12,472 bases of DNA, from positions 1-12,472 of the forward strand of contig CAUTXO010000047.1 of NCBI GenBank assembly GCA_963542625.1. Reading direction: 5' to 3'. The stretch comes from CAUTXO01 sp963542625. Lineage in GTDB: Bacteria > Campylobacterota > Campylobacteria > Campylobacterales > SZUA-545. Shown here piece by piece: positions 6,155 to 12,472 of the stretch. Under the pieces are notes generated by a model. It saw only the letters and a program-made list of their open reading frames with translations. It did not search any database and had not been told where the DNA came from. Positions within the stretch are counted from its first letter, which is position 1; the number at the start of each line of letters is the position of its first letter. The translations under genes were made by a program, and so were the position numbers.

Positions 6155-6937
6155 ATGCAAAACGCTTTCAAGGCTAAAAAAAGGTTTGGGCAGCATTTTT
6201 TAAAAGACAAATTCGTAGTAGAAAAAATAATCCAATCGATCGCCGATGACGATCTACAGATCGTAGAAATCGGTGCTGGATTGGGCGATTTAACAAAAGA
6301 GCTTTTGAAAAAAAATTCGGTTTATGCCTATGAAATAGACAAATTTGCCGTAGATGTTTTGAAAGAAAAGTTTAAAAACGAGCTCTCAACAGGCAGGCTT
6401 GTTTTGCATAACGCGGACATTTTAAGCGCGTTTCACGCGGAACTTTTAGACAAACGCTACAAAATAGTTGCGAATTTGCCTTATAACATAGGGACGGAGA
6501 TAATACTAAGGGGCTTAAAGGACAAAAATTGCGAAGCAATGCTTGTTATGCTTCAGCAAGAAGTGGGCGAGAAGTTTTACGCAAAGCTTGGGGATCCGGG
6601 CTATTCGTCTTTGAGTGTGCTTATGCAATCTGCGGCTGTGTGCGTCAAGATCTTAGACGTCGCGCCGAGTGCTTTTGAGCCGCCGCCTAAGGTGTGGTCT
6701 GTCGTGATTAGTATCAAAAAGACCGCTCCGAGCATTGACGGATCTTTTGCTCGGTTTGTTAAAATGTGTTTTTCCGCCCCGCGCAAGCCATTGATAAAGG
6801 CCATTGGCTTAGATCTTGGCAAGGACGCGGCGAGAAAAATGTTTGATAAAACGGGTTTGGATCCTTTAGTGCGGGCGCACCAATTAAGCCTTAGTCAATT
6901 TCAATCGCTCTTTGCCGCTATAAATAAAGGTATATAA
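6155..6937 (+). CDS. ksgA: 16S rRNA adenine dimethyltransferase KsgA/RsmA
   Basis: KsgA dimethylates two adjacent adenosines (A1518 and A1519, E. coli numbering) near the 3' end of 16S rRNA, a late checkpoint of small-subunit assembly. The 260-residue protein has the full Rossmann-type methyltransferase: FGQHFLKD (11-18), the SAM loop EIGAGLGDLT (38-47), the acidic E60 in YEID, NADIL (86-90), catalytic NLPYNI (107-112) and FEPPPKVWS (174-182), followed by the small helical C-terminal domain. No Shine-Dalgarno sequence is evident before the ATG, but the reading frame begins near the expected place for the family. Its stop TAA is immediately followed by the ATG of rnj, so the two are cotranscribed. 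Confidence 0.96.
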   Translation: MQNAFKAKKRFGQHFLKDKFVVEKIIQSIADDDLQIVEIGAGLGDLTKELLKKNSVYAYEIDKFAVDVLKEKFKNELSTGRLVLHNADILSAFHAELLDKRYKIVANLPYNIGTEIILRGLKDKNCEAMLVMLQQEVGEKFYAKLGDPGYSSLSVLMQSAAVCVKILDVAPSAFEPPPKVWSVVISIKKTAPSIDGSFARFVKMCFSAPRKPLIKAIGLDLGKDAARKMFDKTGLDPLVRAHQLSLSQFQSLFAAINKGI

Positions 6938-8818
6938 ATGGAAGAAAACAAAGAATACGAAAAAGAGCAATCAGGGGAGAGCGCGGAAAAGGCGCAGGCG
7001 CACGGCGGATCTGAGCAAAGCAACGGCGAGCATAAAAATCACGGCAATTTCAAAAAGCAAAAGCAAAAATCACCCGGCTGGTATCTAAAGGCAAAGGACG
7101 CTATTCTAGCCAACAAAAGAGTTCATCAAGAGCGCTTAAGCACGCATTCGCGCTTTGGAGATCCTAGCAAGAAGATCAAGGTCGTTCCGCTTGGGGGCTT
7201 GGATCAAATCGGCGGGAATATGACCGTTTTTGAGACGGACAGAAGCGCGGTTATTGTTGATGTGGGGCTTAGCTTTCCGTCTAGTGAAATGCACGGTGTT
7301 GATATTTTGATCCCGGATTTTACGTATCTAGCGAGCATTCGGCAAAAGATCAAGGGGATTTTGATAACGCACGCGCACGAGGATCACATAGGCGCGGTTG
7401 CCTATCTTTTTAAGAAGATCAAGGCGCCGATATACGGCAGCCCGCTTGCTTTGGCTATGGTCGGCTCAAAGTTTGACGAGCACCAGCTCTCTAAGGATAA
7501 GAGTTTTTTCAGATACGTTGAGAAGCGGCGGCCGATTAAAATCGACGATTTTGAAGTCGAGTGGATCCACATTACGCACTCTGTTATAGACGCTTCGTCT
7601 TTGGCGATAACCACCGACGCGGGCACAATCATTCATACGGGCGATTTTAAAATCGACAACACGCCGATAGATGAGTATCCAGTTGACTTCCACCGCTTGG
7701 CTTTTTACGGCGAGCGCGGCGTTTTGGCGCTTTTTAGCGACAGCACCAATTCCTTTAAAGAAGAAATGACGAAGTCTGAATCAGTCGTCGGCAAAACCTT
7801 TGATAACCTTTTTGCCAACACAAAGGGGCGGGTTATAATGTCTACGTTTTCGTCGAATATTCACAGGGTTTATCAAGCGATTGTATCGGCGAAAAAATAC
7901 GGCAGAAAGGTTGCGATCATAGGCAGATCTATGGAAAAAAACCTGAATTTTGCTATGGATCTTGAGTATATTAAAATCGACAAAAAAGACATCGTGGAAG
8001 CAAACGAGAAGTTGCCAGATTCTCAAATGCTTATCATCACTACGGGCAGTCAGGGCGAGCCGCAGTCGGCGCTTTTTAGAATGTCTGTTAATGAGCACAG
8101 GCACATCAAGCTAAAGCCCACAGATACCGTGATTATCTCCGCTAAGGCAATTCCAGGCAATGAAAACTCCGTTTCTACCATTATTAACCAGATCTTAAAG
8201 ACCGGCGCTAGCGTGGCGTATCAAGAATTTAGCGAAATTCACGTGTCCGGACACGCCTCCATTGAAGAGCAAAAGCTGATGATTAGGCTTGTTAAACCGA
8301 AGTTTTTTATCCCAGCGCACGGCGAGTATCAGCACATCTTGAAGCACTCAAGGACGGCTATGGACGTCGGCGTTAATGAGCGGAATATCATTTTGCTAGA
8401 CGACGGCGATGCTGTCGAGCTTAGCCAAAGGGGCTACAAACGCCTTAAAAAGGTAAAAAGCGGCAAGGTTTTTGTGAATAGCCAAATCAACAAAGAGATA
8501 GAAAATAGCGTTGTTTATGACCGTCAGATCCTAGCTAGCGACGGCGTCGTGCTACTGATTTTGCAGCTTGACAAAGAAACGGGCAAGCTAAGATTTGCGC
8601 CTAGCATTATGAATTACGGCTTGGTGAGCCAAAAAAAGGACACGGAATTTGTTGAAGATCTTAAAGCTATGATTGACAAATTCGTTGAAAATATCAAGCC
8701 AAACGAGCTTTCAAACCCAAAGCTGCTTGAAAATAACCTAAGGCAAATCGTCAAAAAATATGTTCTTAAAAAGTTTAAGAAGTATCCAATCGTAACGCCT
8801 GTTTTTTATGTTTTTTAG
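6938..8818 (+). CDS. rnj: Ribonuclease J
   Basis: RNase J is a metallo-beta-lactamase/beta-CASP enzyme with 5'-to-3' exonuclease and endonuclease activity; in Helicobacter it is the main mRNA-degrading enzyme, acting with a DEAD-box helicase. In this 626-residue protein the two-metal site is seen in HAHEDH (145-150), H214 (HSVIDA), HTGDF (233-237) and H461 (PAHGEY). The beta-CASP parts are SDSTN (267-271), STFSSNIHR (302-310), GRSMEKN (329-335) and HVSGHA (435-440), and the C-terminal domain follows. Residues 1 to about 75 are a charged, low-complexity extension rich in E, K, Q, G and H; such extensions are known in Campylobacterota RNase J. The ATG directly follows the ksgA stop, with AAAGG seven bases upstream. 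Confidence 0.96.
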   Translation: MEENKEYEKEQSGESAEKAQAHGGSEQSNGEHKNHGNFKKQKQKSPGWYLKAKDAILANKRVHQERLSTHSRFGDPSKKIKVVPLGGLDQIGGNMTVFETDRSAVIVDVGLSFPSSEMHGVDILIPDFTYLASIRQKIKGILITHAHEDHIGAVAYLFKKIKAPIYGSPLALAMVGSKFDEHQLSKDKSFFRYVEKRRPIKIDDFEVEWIHITHSVIDASSLAITTDAGTIIHTGDFKIDNTPIDEYPVDFHRLAFYGERGVLALFSDSTNSFKEEMTKSESVVGKTFDNLFANTKGRVIMSTFSSNIHRVYQAIVSAKKYGRKVAIIGRSMEKNLNFAMDLEYIKIDKKDIVEANEKLPDSQMLIITTGSQGEPQSALFRMSVNEHRHIKLKPTDTVIISAKAIPGNENSVSTIINQILKTGASVAYQEFSEIHVSGHASIEEQKLMIRLVKPKFFIPAHGEYQHILKHSRTAMDVGVNERNIILLDDGDAVELSQRGYKRLKKVKSGKVFVNSQINKEIENSVVYDRQILASDGVVLLILQLDKETGKLRFAPSIMNYGLVSQKKDTEFVEDLKAMIDKFVENIKPNELSNPKLLENNLRQIVKKYVLKKFKKYPIVTPVFYVF

Positions 8819-8849
8819 GCAGCACTTGTTTGCTTTTTGCGCTATTAAT

Positions 8850-8865
8850 GGGGCACTCTTGCCCC
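8850..8865 (+). terminator. Hairpin after rnj, probable terminator
   Basis: GGGGCA - CTCT - TGCCCC forms a six-pair, GC-rich stem with a four-base loop 31 bases after the rnj stop. It is followed by CGTGTGTTTT, so the T-tract is poor. It is the only strong stem near the end of the ksgA-rnj unit. Confidence 0.5.
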
Positions 8866-9412
8866 CGTGTGTTTTACAGATTTTGCTCTCTAAACATTTG
8901 ATTTAAAATGTAGCAAGCACTTTTTTGGTGGGTTTGTTGTATCAGGTGGCATTTGAATTGTTTTTGACCTTCGTTTGTTTTGCGTCCTTTTTATTGTGTG
9001 ATTACTTTGGTAGGTAAAACCACTACTCAAGCAAGCAAAAGCTTAAGATAGATTTATTTTACAAATAAACCGTGCAGTGAGATGTGTGTTGGAATATTTG
9101 CATAAATACAAGATCTCAATACCATAAGTAGTGCATTGCAGCAAAACAAAAGCTAAGATCTTGGGTGTTTGTGGGTTAGCTTGGATTCTGGAGTGGCACA
9201 TAGGATTTCAAATAGGAGTTATTTGTTTAATGCGTGATACCTAACGAATGGCGTGAGAGTTGCGTTTGTTAATGCGGCATTTTACACAAAATACAAGAGT
9301 TAGCATTCATAGCAAATACCCATCGGTTCACTTCATTACAGAGATAAACACATTTAAATCGTGTGTAGGTCGTATTAAAACCGGCGTGCATTCAAAGGCA
9401 GGCTTCATTTTA

Positions 9413-10017
9413 CGCGTGGTTTCAAGCTTAGCGCAAGCCCGTGCATTCAAAGCGCAAGCTAACTGGTATTCAGTGCGTGCTTAATCTCGGGTGGGTGGGA
9501 TAATTGCGCTAACGCTGGTTTGTCGCAAAAGTTAAAAAATCATCAGCTCTATTGCGCGCGTGGACAAACCGGGCGTGATTTGCAAGTGCAAATACGCAAA
9601 CGCAAATAGTGGCGTGGTGGAGTTTGCTTGTGTTTTTTGGCTAGATCTATACCCGCAGATCCATAGCGGCAAAACAAAAAGCAAGGCAGGGGGTTTTGTT
9701 TGGGTCTATAAAGATAGATCTATGTCAGCGTGCTTGGGCGCTGGGGGTTTAATACGGGGGGCGCATTCAAATCGCAATCACTTGAGCCGATGTTTGCCAA
9801 AGATCCCTTTGATGATAAGTTTAATACGGGGGGCGCATTCAAATCGCAATCACTCATCGTAGGCTAGCAGGAGCACTTGTTGCGTGGCTTCCAACGCTTA
9901 GCGTGCATTAACAAGCTCACGTAAAACAACACCGCCATTACCAACCTACATTTGCGCACGGTTTCAAGCTTAGTGCAAACCGGCGCATTCAAACGTAAGC
10001 AGCATTCAGTGCGCGCT
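9413..10017. repeat. Imperfect direct repeat, copies 9413-9481 and 9955-10017
   Basis: Both copies contain GGTTTCAAGCTTAG (9418-9431 and 9960-9973), then a GCATTCAAA block, then ATTCAGTGCG-C/T-GCT (9468-9481 and 10004-10017). The second copy is about six bases shorter. A third, poorer copy may lie at 9882-9917 (GCGTGGCTTCCAACGCTTAGC). Differences are scattered and not concentrated in third codon positions, so this looks like a DNA repeat rather than a repeated coding segment. Confidence 0.6.
9747..9854. repeat. Two identical 36-bp direct repeats with a 36-bp gap
   Basis: Bases 9747-9782 and 9819-9854 are identical over 36 positions: they start GTTTAATAC, contain GGGGGG and CGCATTCAAATCGC, and end AATCACT. 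The intervening 9783-9818 is 36 bases of unrelated sequence. The geometry matches a minimal one-spacer CRISPR unit, but only two exact copies exist, related degenerate motifs lie outside the regular register, and no cas gene is seen. I therefore list it as a repeat. Confidence 0.75.
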
Positions 10018-10056
10018 CAAATACCAAGTGGCGCCGGGAGTTTTACATTCAAAAGA

Positions 10057-10062
10057 TATAAT
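10057..10062 (+). promoter_or_regulatory. Probable pglB promoter, -10 element TATAAT
   Basis: A perfect TATAAT lies 30 bases before the TTG start of pglB. Upstream is TTTTACATTCAAAAGA; no canonical -35 is spaced correctly, which is usual for Campylobacter housekeeping promoters. Transcription would begin near 10069, giving a leader of about 24 bases and excluding any start codon farther upstream for this promoter. Confidence 0.6.
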
Positions 10063-10083
10063 AAGGCTTTCATTTTCAAAAAT

Positions 10084-10089
10084 AGGAAG
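10084..10089 (+). promoter_or_regulatory. Ribosome binding site fixing the pglB TTG start
   Basis: AGGAAG lies three bases before the TTG at 10093, close but workable (five bases from its AGGA core). It overlaps an AGATCT palindrome (10088-10093). No comparable site precedes the more distant in-frame TTG at 9952. Confidence 0.6.
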
Positions 10090-10092
10090 ATC

Positions 10093-12222
10093 TTGAATAA
10101 ATTTCTGCAATTGCAAGACGGCAGGGCGTCTATTAAAATACTCATTTTTTACATATTGGCAGCGTATGTGTTCGGCGTGGGCGCTAGGGTGTATTGGGCG
10201 TGGGCGTTAGGCCAAGATCCGGGCTCTGTTTATGGCGGGCATTTGATGATTAACACAAACGACGGCTACTACTGGGCAGAAGGCGCGCGCGATATTTTGC
10301 GCGGGACGAACAACACGCACAGCACCTCAGCCACCACCGCGCCGATTTCTATGATAACCGCGTTTTTGGCTAGGATCTTGCCGCTTAGCTTTGAGAACAT
10401 AATCCTTTGGCTTAGTAGCTTTGTGGGCTCGCTACTTGTCGTGCCTATCATACTCATAGGGCATAAGCTGCGCCAAACAAGCCTTGGCTTTGCCGCCGCG
10501 CTGCTTGCCGTGATTGCGCTTAGCTACTATAACCGCACGATGACTGGCTATTACGATACCGATATGCTCGTCGTGGTGCTGCCAACTTTCGTTGTGTTTT
10601 TCATCGTTTCAAGCCTTGAATGCGCGGATAAAAACTCTAAAAAATACCTGCTTTACCTGCTTGCCACCGCCTTTACAATCATCTTTTACCGTTGGTTTTA
10701 CGCCGGGAGCTACTCGCTGATGATAGGCACGGCGCTTGCCACGCTTTTTTACATAGCCGTTTTTAAGCGCGACACAAACAGCTTCATAGCCCTGCTCTTT
10801 ATCTTAGGCGCCGCGTTTTTGCCGCGCACGGAGTATCAAATCGTCTTTTGCCTAGCGCTTTTTGGGCTTTTTGGCTTTGTAAATGGGGCTAGATCTAAGA
10901 AGGTCGTCATACCGCTTTTTGTGGCGCTTGGCGTGGGTATGATTGCGTCTAACGTGCTAGATCCAATCCTGCTGCAACTAAAAAACTACGTTTTTAAGTC
11001 AGAAATTACCGGCAAAGATGGCGGGCTGAAGTTTTACAGCGTGGTGCAAACGGTTATGGAAGCGGGCAAAATCCCTTTTGATACCTTTGTTAATAGGATC
11101 AGCGGGCATATTGTTACGTTTTTTGTCTCGCTTGCTGGGCTTGGCTTGATGCTTTGGCGCTACCCGGTTTTGATTGTTTGGCTGGCTATGGTGGGGCTTG
11201 GGTTTTTGTCCTTTAGTAGTGGGCTTAGGTTTAGCGTCTATGCTGTGCCGGCGATGGCGTTTGGCTTTGCGTTTTTCCTTTTTAGCGCAACGAACCTAAT
11301 GGCTGGCAAACTAAGGGCTGGCGTGATTGCAGCCGGTGTTATTTTAGCCCTTGTGCCAAATGCCTATCACATCAAAAAATACCTTGTCCCAACGGTTTTT
11401 AGCACGCAAGAAGTTCAGATCTGCGAGCACCTAAAGCACCGCGCACAGCCTAAAGATTACGTGATCTCTTGGTGGGATTACGGCTTTCCGCTTAGGTATT
11501 TTAGTGATCTAAACACTTTAGTTGACGGCGCCAAGCACAGTGGGAATGTGAATTTTGCGCCTAGTTTTATCATCTCTGCCGCAAATCAAGCCGCGGCGGC
11601 AAAACTTGCGCGCCTAGAGGTTGAATACACGCAAAAAAAGGTCGAGCAAAACATCACGGATGAAACTTTGGAGCTTGCAAGCAAGGACTTTGCTATGAAG
11701 CCAAACGAGTTTTTGAGCGCGCTAGCTAGTCTAGATATAAGCCGCGTGCCAAAAACGCGCGATATTTATTTGTTTTTGCCCGAGCGTATGTTCCACGTCT
11801 TTTTCACCTTGCGATTTTTTAGCAACCTAGACGTAGAAACGGGCGAAAAATACCCGCCAAATTACATCTCATACGCCGCGCCGGTGGCGCAAAATAACGG
11901 CATTATCTTGCTAAACGACGCAACCCGTATAAACTTACAAAACGGCACGGTAGAAATCGGCGGGCGCACATTTGCAATAAAAAGAACAATCACAACGCAA
12001 GACAGGGGCAACGCGGGAGTTGAAAAGATCTTGCATTATAGCAACCCGCAAGGGCAAATGAACGTTATTGCGCTAAGGGATCTAAACGCCGTGCTCGTGC
12101 TTGATGAGCGTATGTTTTCAAGCCTTTTTGTGCAGCTTTTTATCTTTGAAAATTACGACCCTAGATACTTCGAGCCCGTGTCTAAAAACAATCTAGTTAA
12201 GATCTACAAGCTAAAGATCTAA
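10093..12222 (+). CDS. pglB: Oligosaccharyltransferase PglB (STT3 family)
   Basis: PglB transfers a lipid-linked oligosaccharide to asparagine in D/E-X-N-X-S/T sequons on the periplasmic side of the inner membrane. From the TTG at 10093 the protein is 709 residues, close to C. jejuni PglB. An N-terminal multi-span membrane part carries the metal-binding acids D57 (NDGYYWAEGARD), D155 and D157 (GYYDTD) and E323 (TVMEAG in the external loop); the periplasmic C-terminal domain has WWDYG (460-464) for sequon binding and an MxxI-like segment, here M566-F-H-V569, so valine replaces isoleucine. It ends YKLKI like the C. jejuni enzyme. The frame is open upstream to 9952, but that part lies in repeats and before the promoter. 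No other pgl glycan genes are beside it, so the glycan locus is elsewhere; ftsW follows after 16 bases. Confidence 0.95.
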   Translation: MNKFLQLQDGRASIKILIFYILAAYVFGVGARVYWAWALGQDPGSVYGGHLMINTNDGYYWAEGARDILRGTNNTHSTSATTAPISMITAFLARILPLSFENIILWLSSFVGSLLVVPIILIGHKLRQTSLGFAAALLAVIALSYYNRTMTGYYDTDMLVVVLPTFVVFFIVSSLECADKNSKKYLLYLLATAFTIIFYRWFYAGSYSLMIGTALATLFYIAVFKRDTNSFIALLFILGAAFLPRTEYQIVFCLALFGLFGFVNGARSKKVVIPLFVALGVGMIASNVLDPILLQLKNYVFKSEITGKDGGLKFYSVVQTVMEAGKIPFDTFVNRISGHIVTFFVSLAGLGLMLWRYPVLIVWLAMVGLGFLSFSSGLRFSVYAVPAMAFGFAFFLFSATNLMAGKLRAGVIAAGVILALVPNAYHIKKYLVPTVFSTQEVQICEHLKHRAQPKDYVISWWDYGFPLRYFSDLNTLVDGAKHSGNVNFAPSFIISAANQAAAAKLARLEVEYTQKKVEQNITDETLELASKDFAMKPNEFLSALASLDISRVPKTRDIYLFLPERMFHVFFTLRFFSNLDVETGEKYPPNYISYAAPVAQNNGIILLNDATRINLQNGTVEIGGRTFAIKRTITTQDRGNAGVEKILHYSNPQGQMNVIALRDLNAVLVLDERMFSSLFVQLFIFENYDPRYFEPVSKNNLVKIYKLKI

Positions 12223-12238
12223 GCACTGGGGGGCGGCG

Positions 12239-12472
12239 ATGGCGGATAAGGTTTTGTTTTTTTTTGTCAGCATCTTGATACTAATCGGGATCATCGCCTC
12301 TTACTCCCTACCCGCTTATTTTGTGTATTCCAAAGGCATTTCGCACTACCACTTCTTCGTGCGCGAGCTGTTTTTTGGGCTTTTTGGCATTATGCTAATT
12401 TGGAGCCTTAGCCACTTAGATCCAGACAAATGGGTAGGCCGCATTGGTTTTTTTTTGTTTTTTTTTTTTTTG
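12239..12472 (+). CDS. ftsW: FtsW/RodA-family cell-division protein, 5' end only
   Basis: The first 78 codons of a SEDS-family polytopic membrane protein lie here; the window ends inside the gene. FtsW is a septal peptidoglycan glycosyltransferase acting with a class B penicillin-binding protein. The visible part has a first membrane segment (about 5-25, FFFVSILILIGIIASYSL), a loop with FFVRELFFGLFG leading into a second segment, and SHLDPD, resembling the start of Campylobacter FtsW as I recall it. The ATG comes 16 bases after the pglB stop with only a G-rich tract upstream, so translation may be coupled. The last bases are T9-G-T14-G, encoding mostly phenylalanine, which is suspicious as sequence quality or a slippage site. 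RodA cannot be fully excluded from this fragment. Confidence 0.8.
   Translation, partial: MADKVLFFFVSILILIGIIASYSLPAYFVYSKGISHYHFFVRELFFGLFGIMLIWSLSHLDPDKWVGRIGFFLFFFFL

Larger units (their letters stand above)
9388..10053. repeat. Dispersed degenerate GCATTCAAA repeat family
   Basis: GCATTCAAA occurs exactly at 9388, 9443, 9763, 9835 and 9985, with variants at 9905 (GCATTAACAA) and 10045 (ACATTCAAA), all on the plus strand. The bases before it are usually CCGGYG, CCCGT or GGGGGC, and CGCAAGC/CGTAAGC/CGCAATC tends to follow. A weaker relative lies near 9565-9585 (CAAACCGGGCGTGATT). From 9763 on the spacings are 72, 70, 80 and 60 bases, a quasi-regular period near 70. The final copy overlaps the -10 region of pglB. 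I do not recognise the family. Confidence 0.6.
8819..10092. other. 1.27-kb non-coding, repeat-rich region between rnj and pglB
   Basis: No open frame here has a recognisable domain or convincing start; the short plus-strand frames at 9260-9484 and 9560-9862 run through repeats, and similar peptide strings arise in different frames. From 8819 to about 9250 the DNA is AT-rich with the rnj hairpin, a seven-pair AT stem (9053-9069, TTTATTT/AAATAAA) and two AGATCT sites (9111, 9156). From about 9300 to 10060 it is filled with degenerate copies of a motif around GCATTCAAA, with an exact 36-bp pair and an imperfect 63-69 bp direct repeat. The region ends in the pglB promoter. It may be decayed DNA of mobile or satellite origin; no transposase, integrase or cas remnant was recognised. 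Confidence 0.6.

Noticed and set aside
7402..8104. Minus-strand open frames opposite rnj
   Set aside because: They are antisense shadows of RNase J with no recognisable features.
8894..8911. Second hairpin after rnj (ACATTT/AAATGT)
   Set aside because: The stem is six AT-rich pairs with a six-base loop, no adjacent T-run follows, and it is easily expected by chance.
9260..9484. Open frame of 74 codons upstream of pglB
   Set aside because: It runs through the repeat field, has no recognisable domain or ribosome site, and a similar peptide string (SSL-Q--AFK) arises in another frame at 9952, as expected from DNA repeats.
9747..9854. Calling a confirmed CRISPR array
   Set aside because: Only two exact repeats, no cas genes, no clear leader, and degenerate relatives out of register; the geometry is reported as a finding instead.
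9560..9862. Open frame of 100 codons containing a duplicated GAHSNRNH peptide
   Set aside because: The duplication follows simply from the exact 36-bp DNA repeats, whose 72-base period is a multiple of three; the rest has no protein-like character.
9952..10092. 47-codon N-terminal extension of PglB
   Set aside because: It consists of repeat DNA, lies mostly upstream of the promoter, and PglB proteins have no such extension.

Overview
The window looks like chromosomal DNA from a Campylobacter-type member of the Campylobacterota (Epsilonproteobacteria). The evidence is the linkage rlmN - nucleoside-phosphorylase-like gene - ksgA - RNase J, an arrangement I recall from Campylobacter with a related one in Helicobacter; a bacterial single-subunit oligosaccharyltransferase (PglB/STT3) very close to Campylobacter PglB, down to the C-terminal KLKI; and a Campylobacter-like FtsW start directly after it. 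The species cannot be named from sequence alone. CheB here has a receiver domain, unlike my recollection of C. jejuni CheB, and hisF sits inside the cluster, so C. jejuni itself is unlikely.

Layout. (1) 1-821: AT-rich DNA with no credible gene, containing a degenerate tandem repeat of about 75 bp. (2) 822-3685, minus strand: a chemotaxis adaptation operon read cheB > HEAT-repeat protein > cheR > single-domain response regulator, with short gaps or overlaps. (3) 3748-6075, minus strand: hisF > nucleoside-phosphorylase-like gene > rlmN, overlapping at both junctions and closed by a hairpin at the rlmN stop codon. (4) 6076-6154: a nearly symmetric divergent control region. (5) 6155-8818, plus strand: ksgA and rnj, which abut. 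(6) 8819-10092: about 1.27 kb without a credible gene, holding a hairpin terminator, a dispersed GCATTCAAA-type repeat family, two exact 36-bp repeats separated by exactly 36 bp, and the pglB promoter. (7) 10093-12472, plus strand: pglB (TTG start) and the 5' end of ftsW, which is cut by the window edge in a run of T.

How the genes work together. CheR and CheB would add and remove methyl groups on chemoreceptors; the HEAT protein between them is probably a scaffold or regulator, and the small receiver protein a phosphoryl-group carrier or output. RlmN and KsgA both modify rRNA (RlmN also tRNA), and RNase J processes and degrades RNA, so the middle of the window is largely RNA metabolism with one histidine-biosynthesis enzyme. 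PglB transfers glycan to asparagine in the periplasm, and FtsW belongs to septal peptidoglycan synthesis.

The most unusual features outside genes are the very high density of the palindrome AGATCT (33 copies by hand count, about ten times a uniform-base expectation, in genes and gaps alike) and the repeat-rich stretch upstream of pglB.
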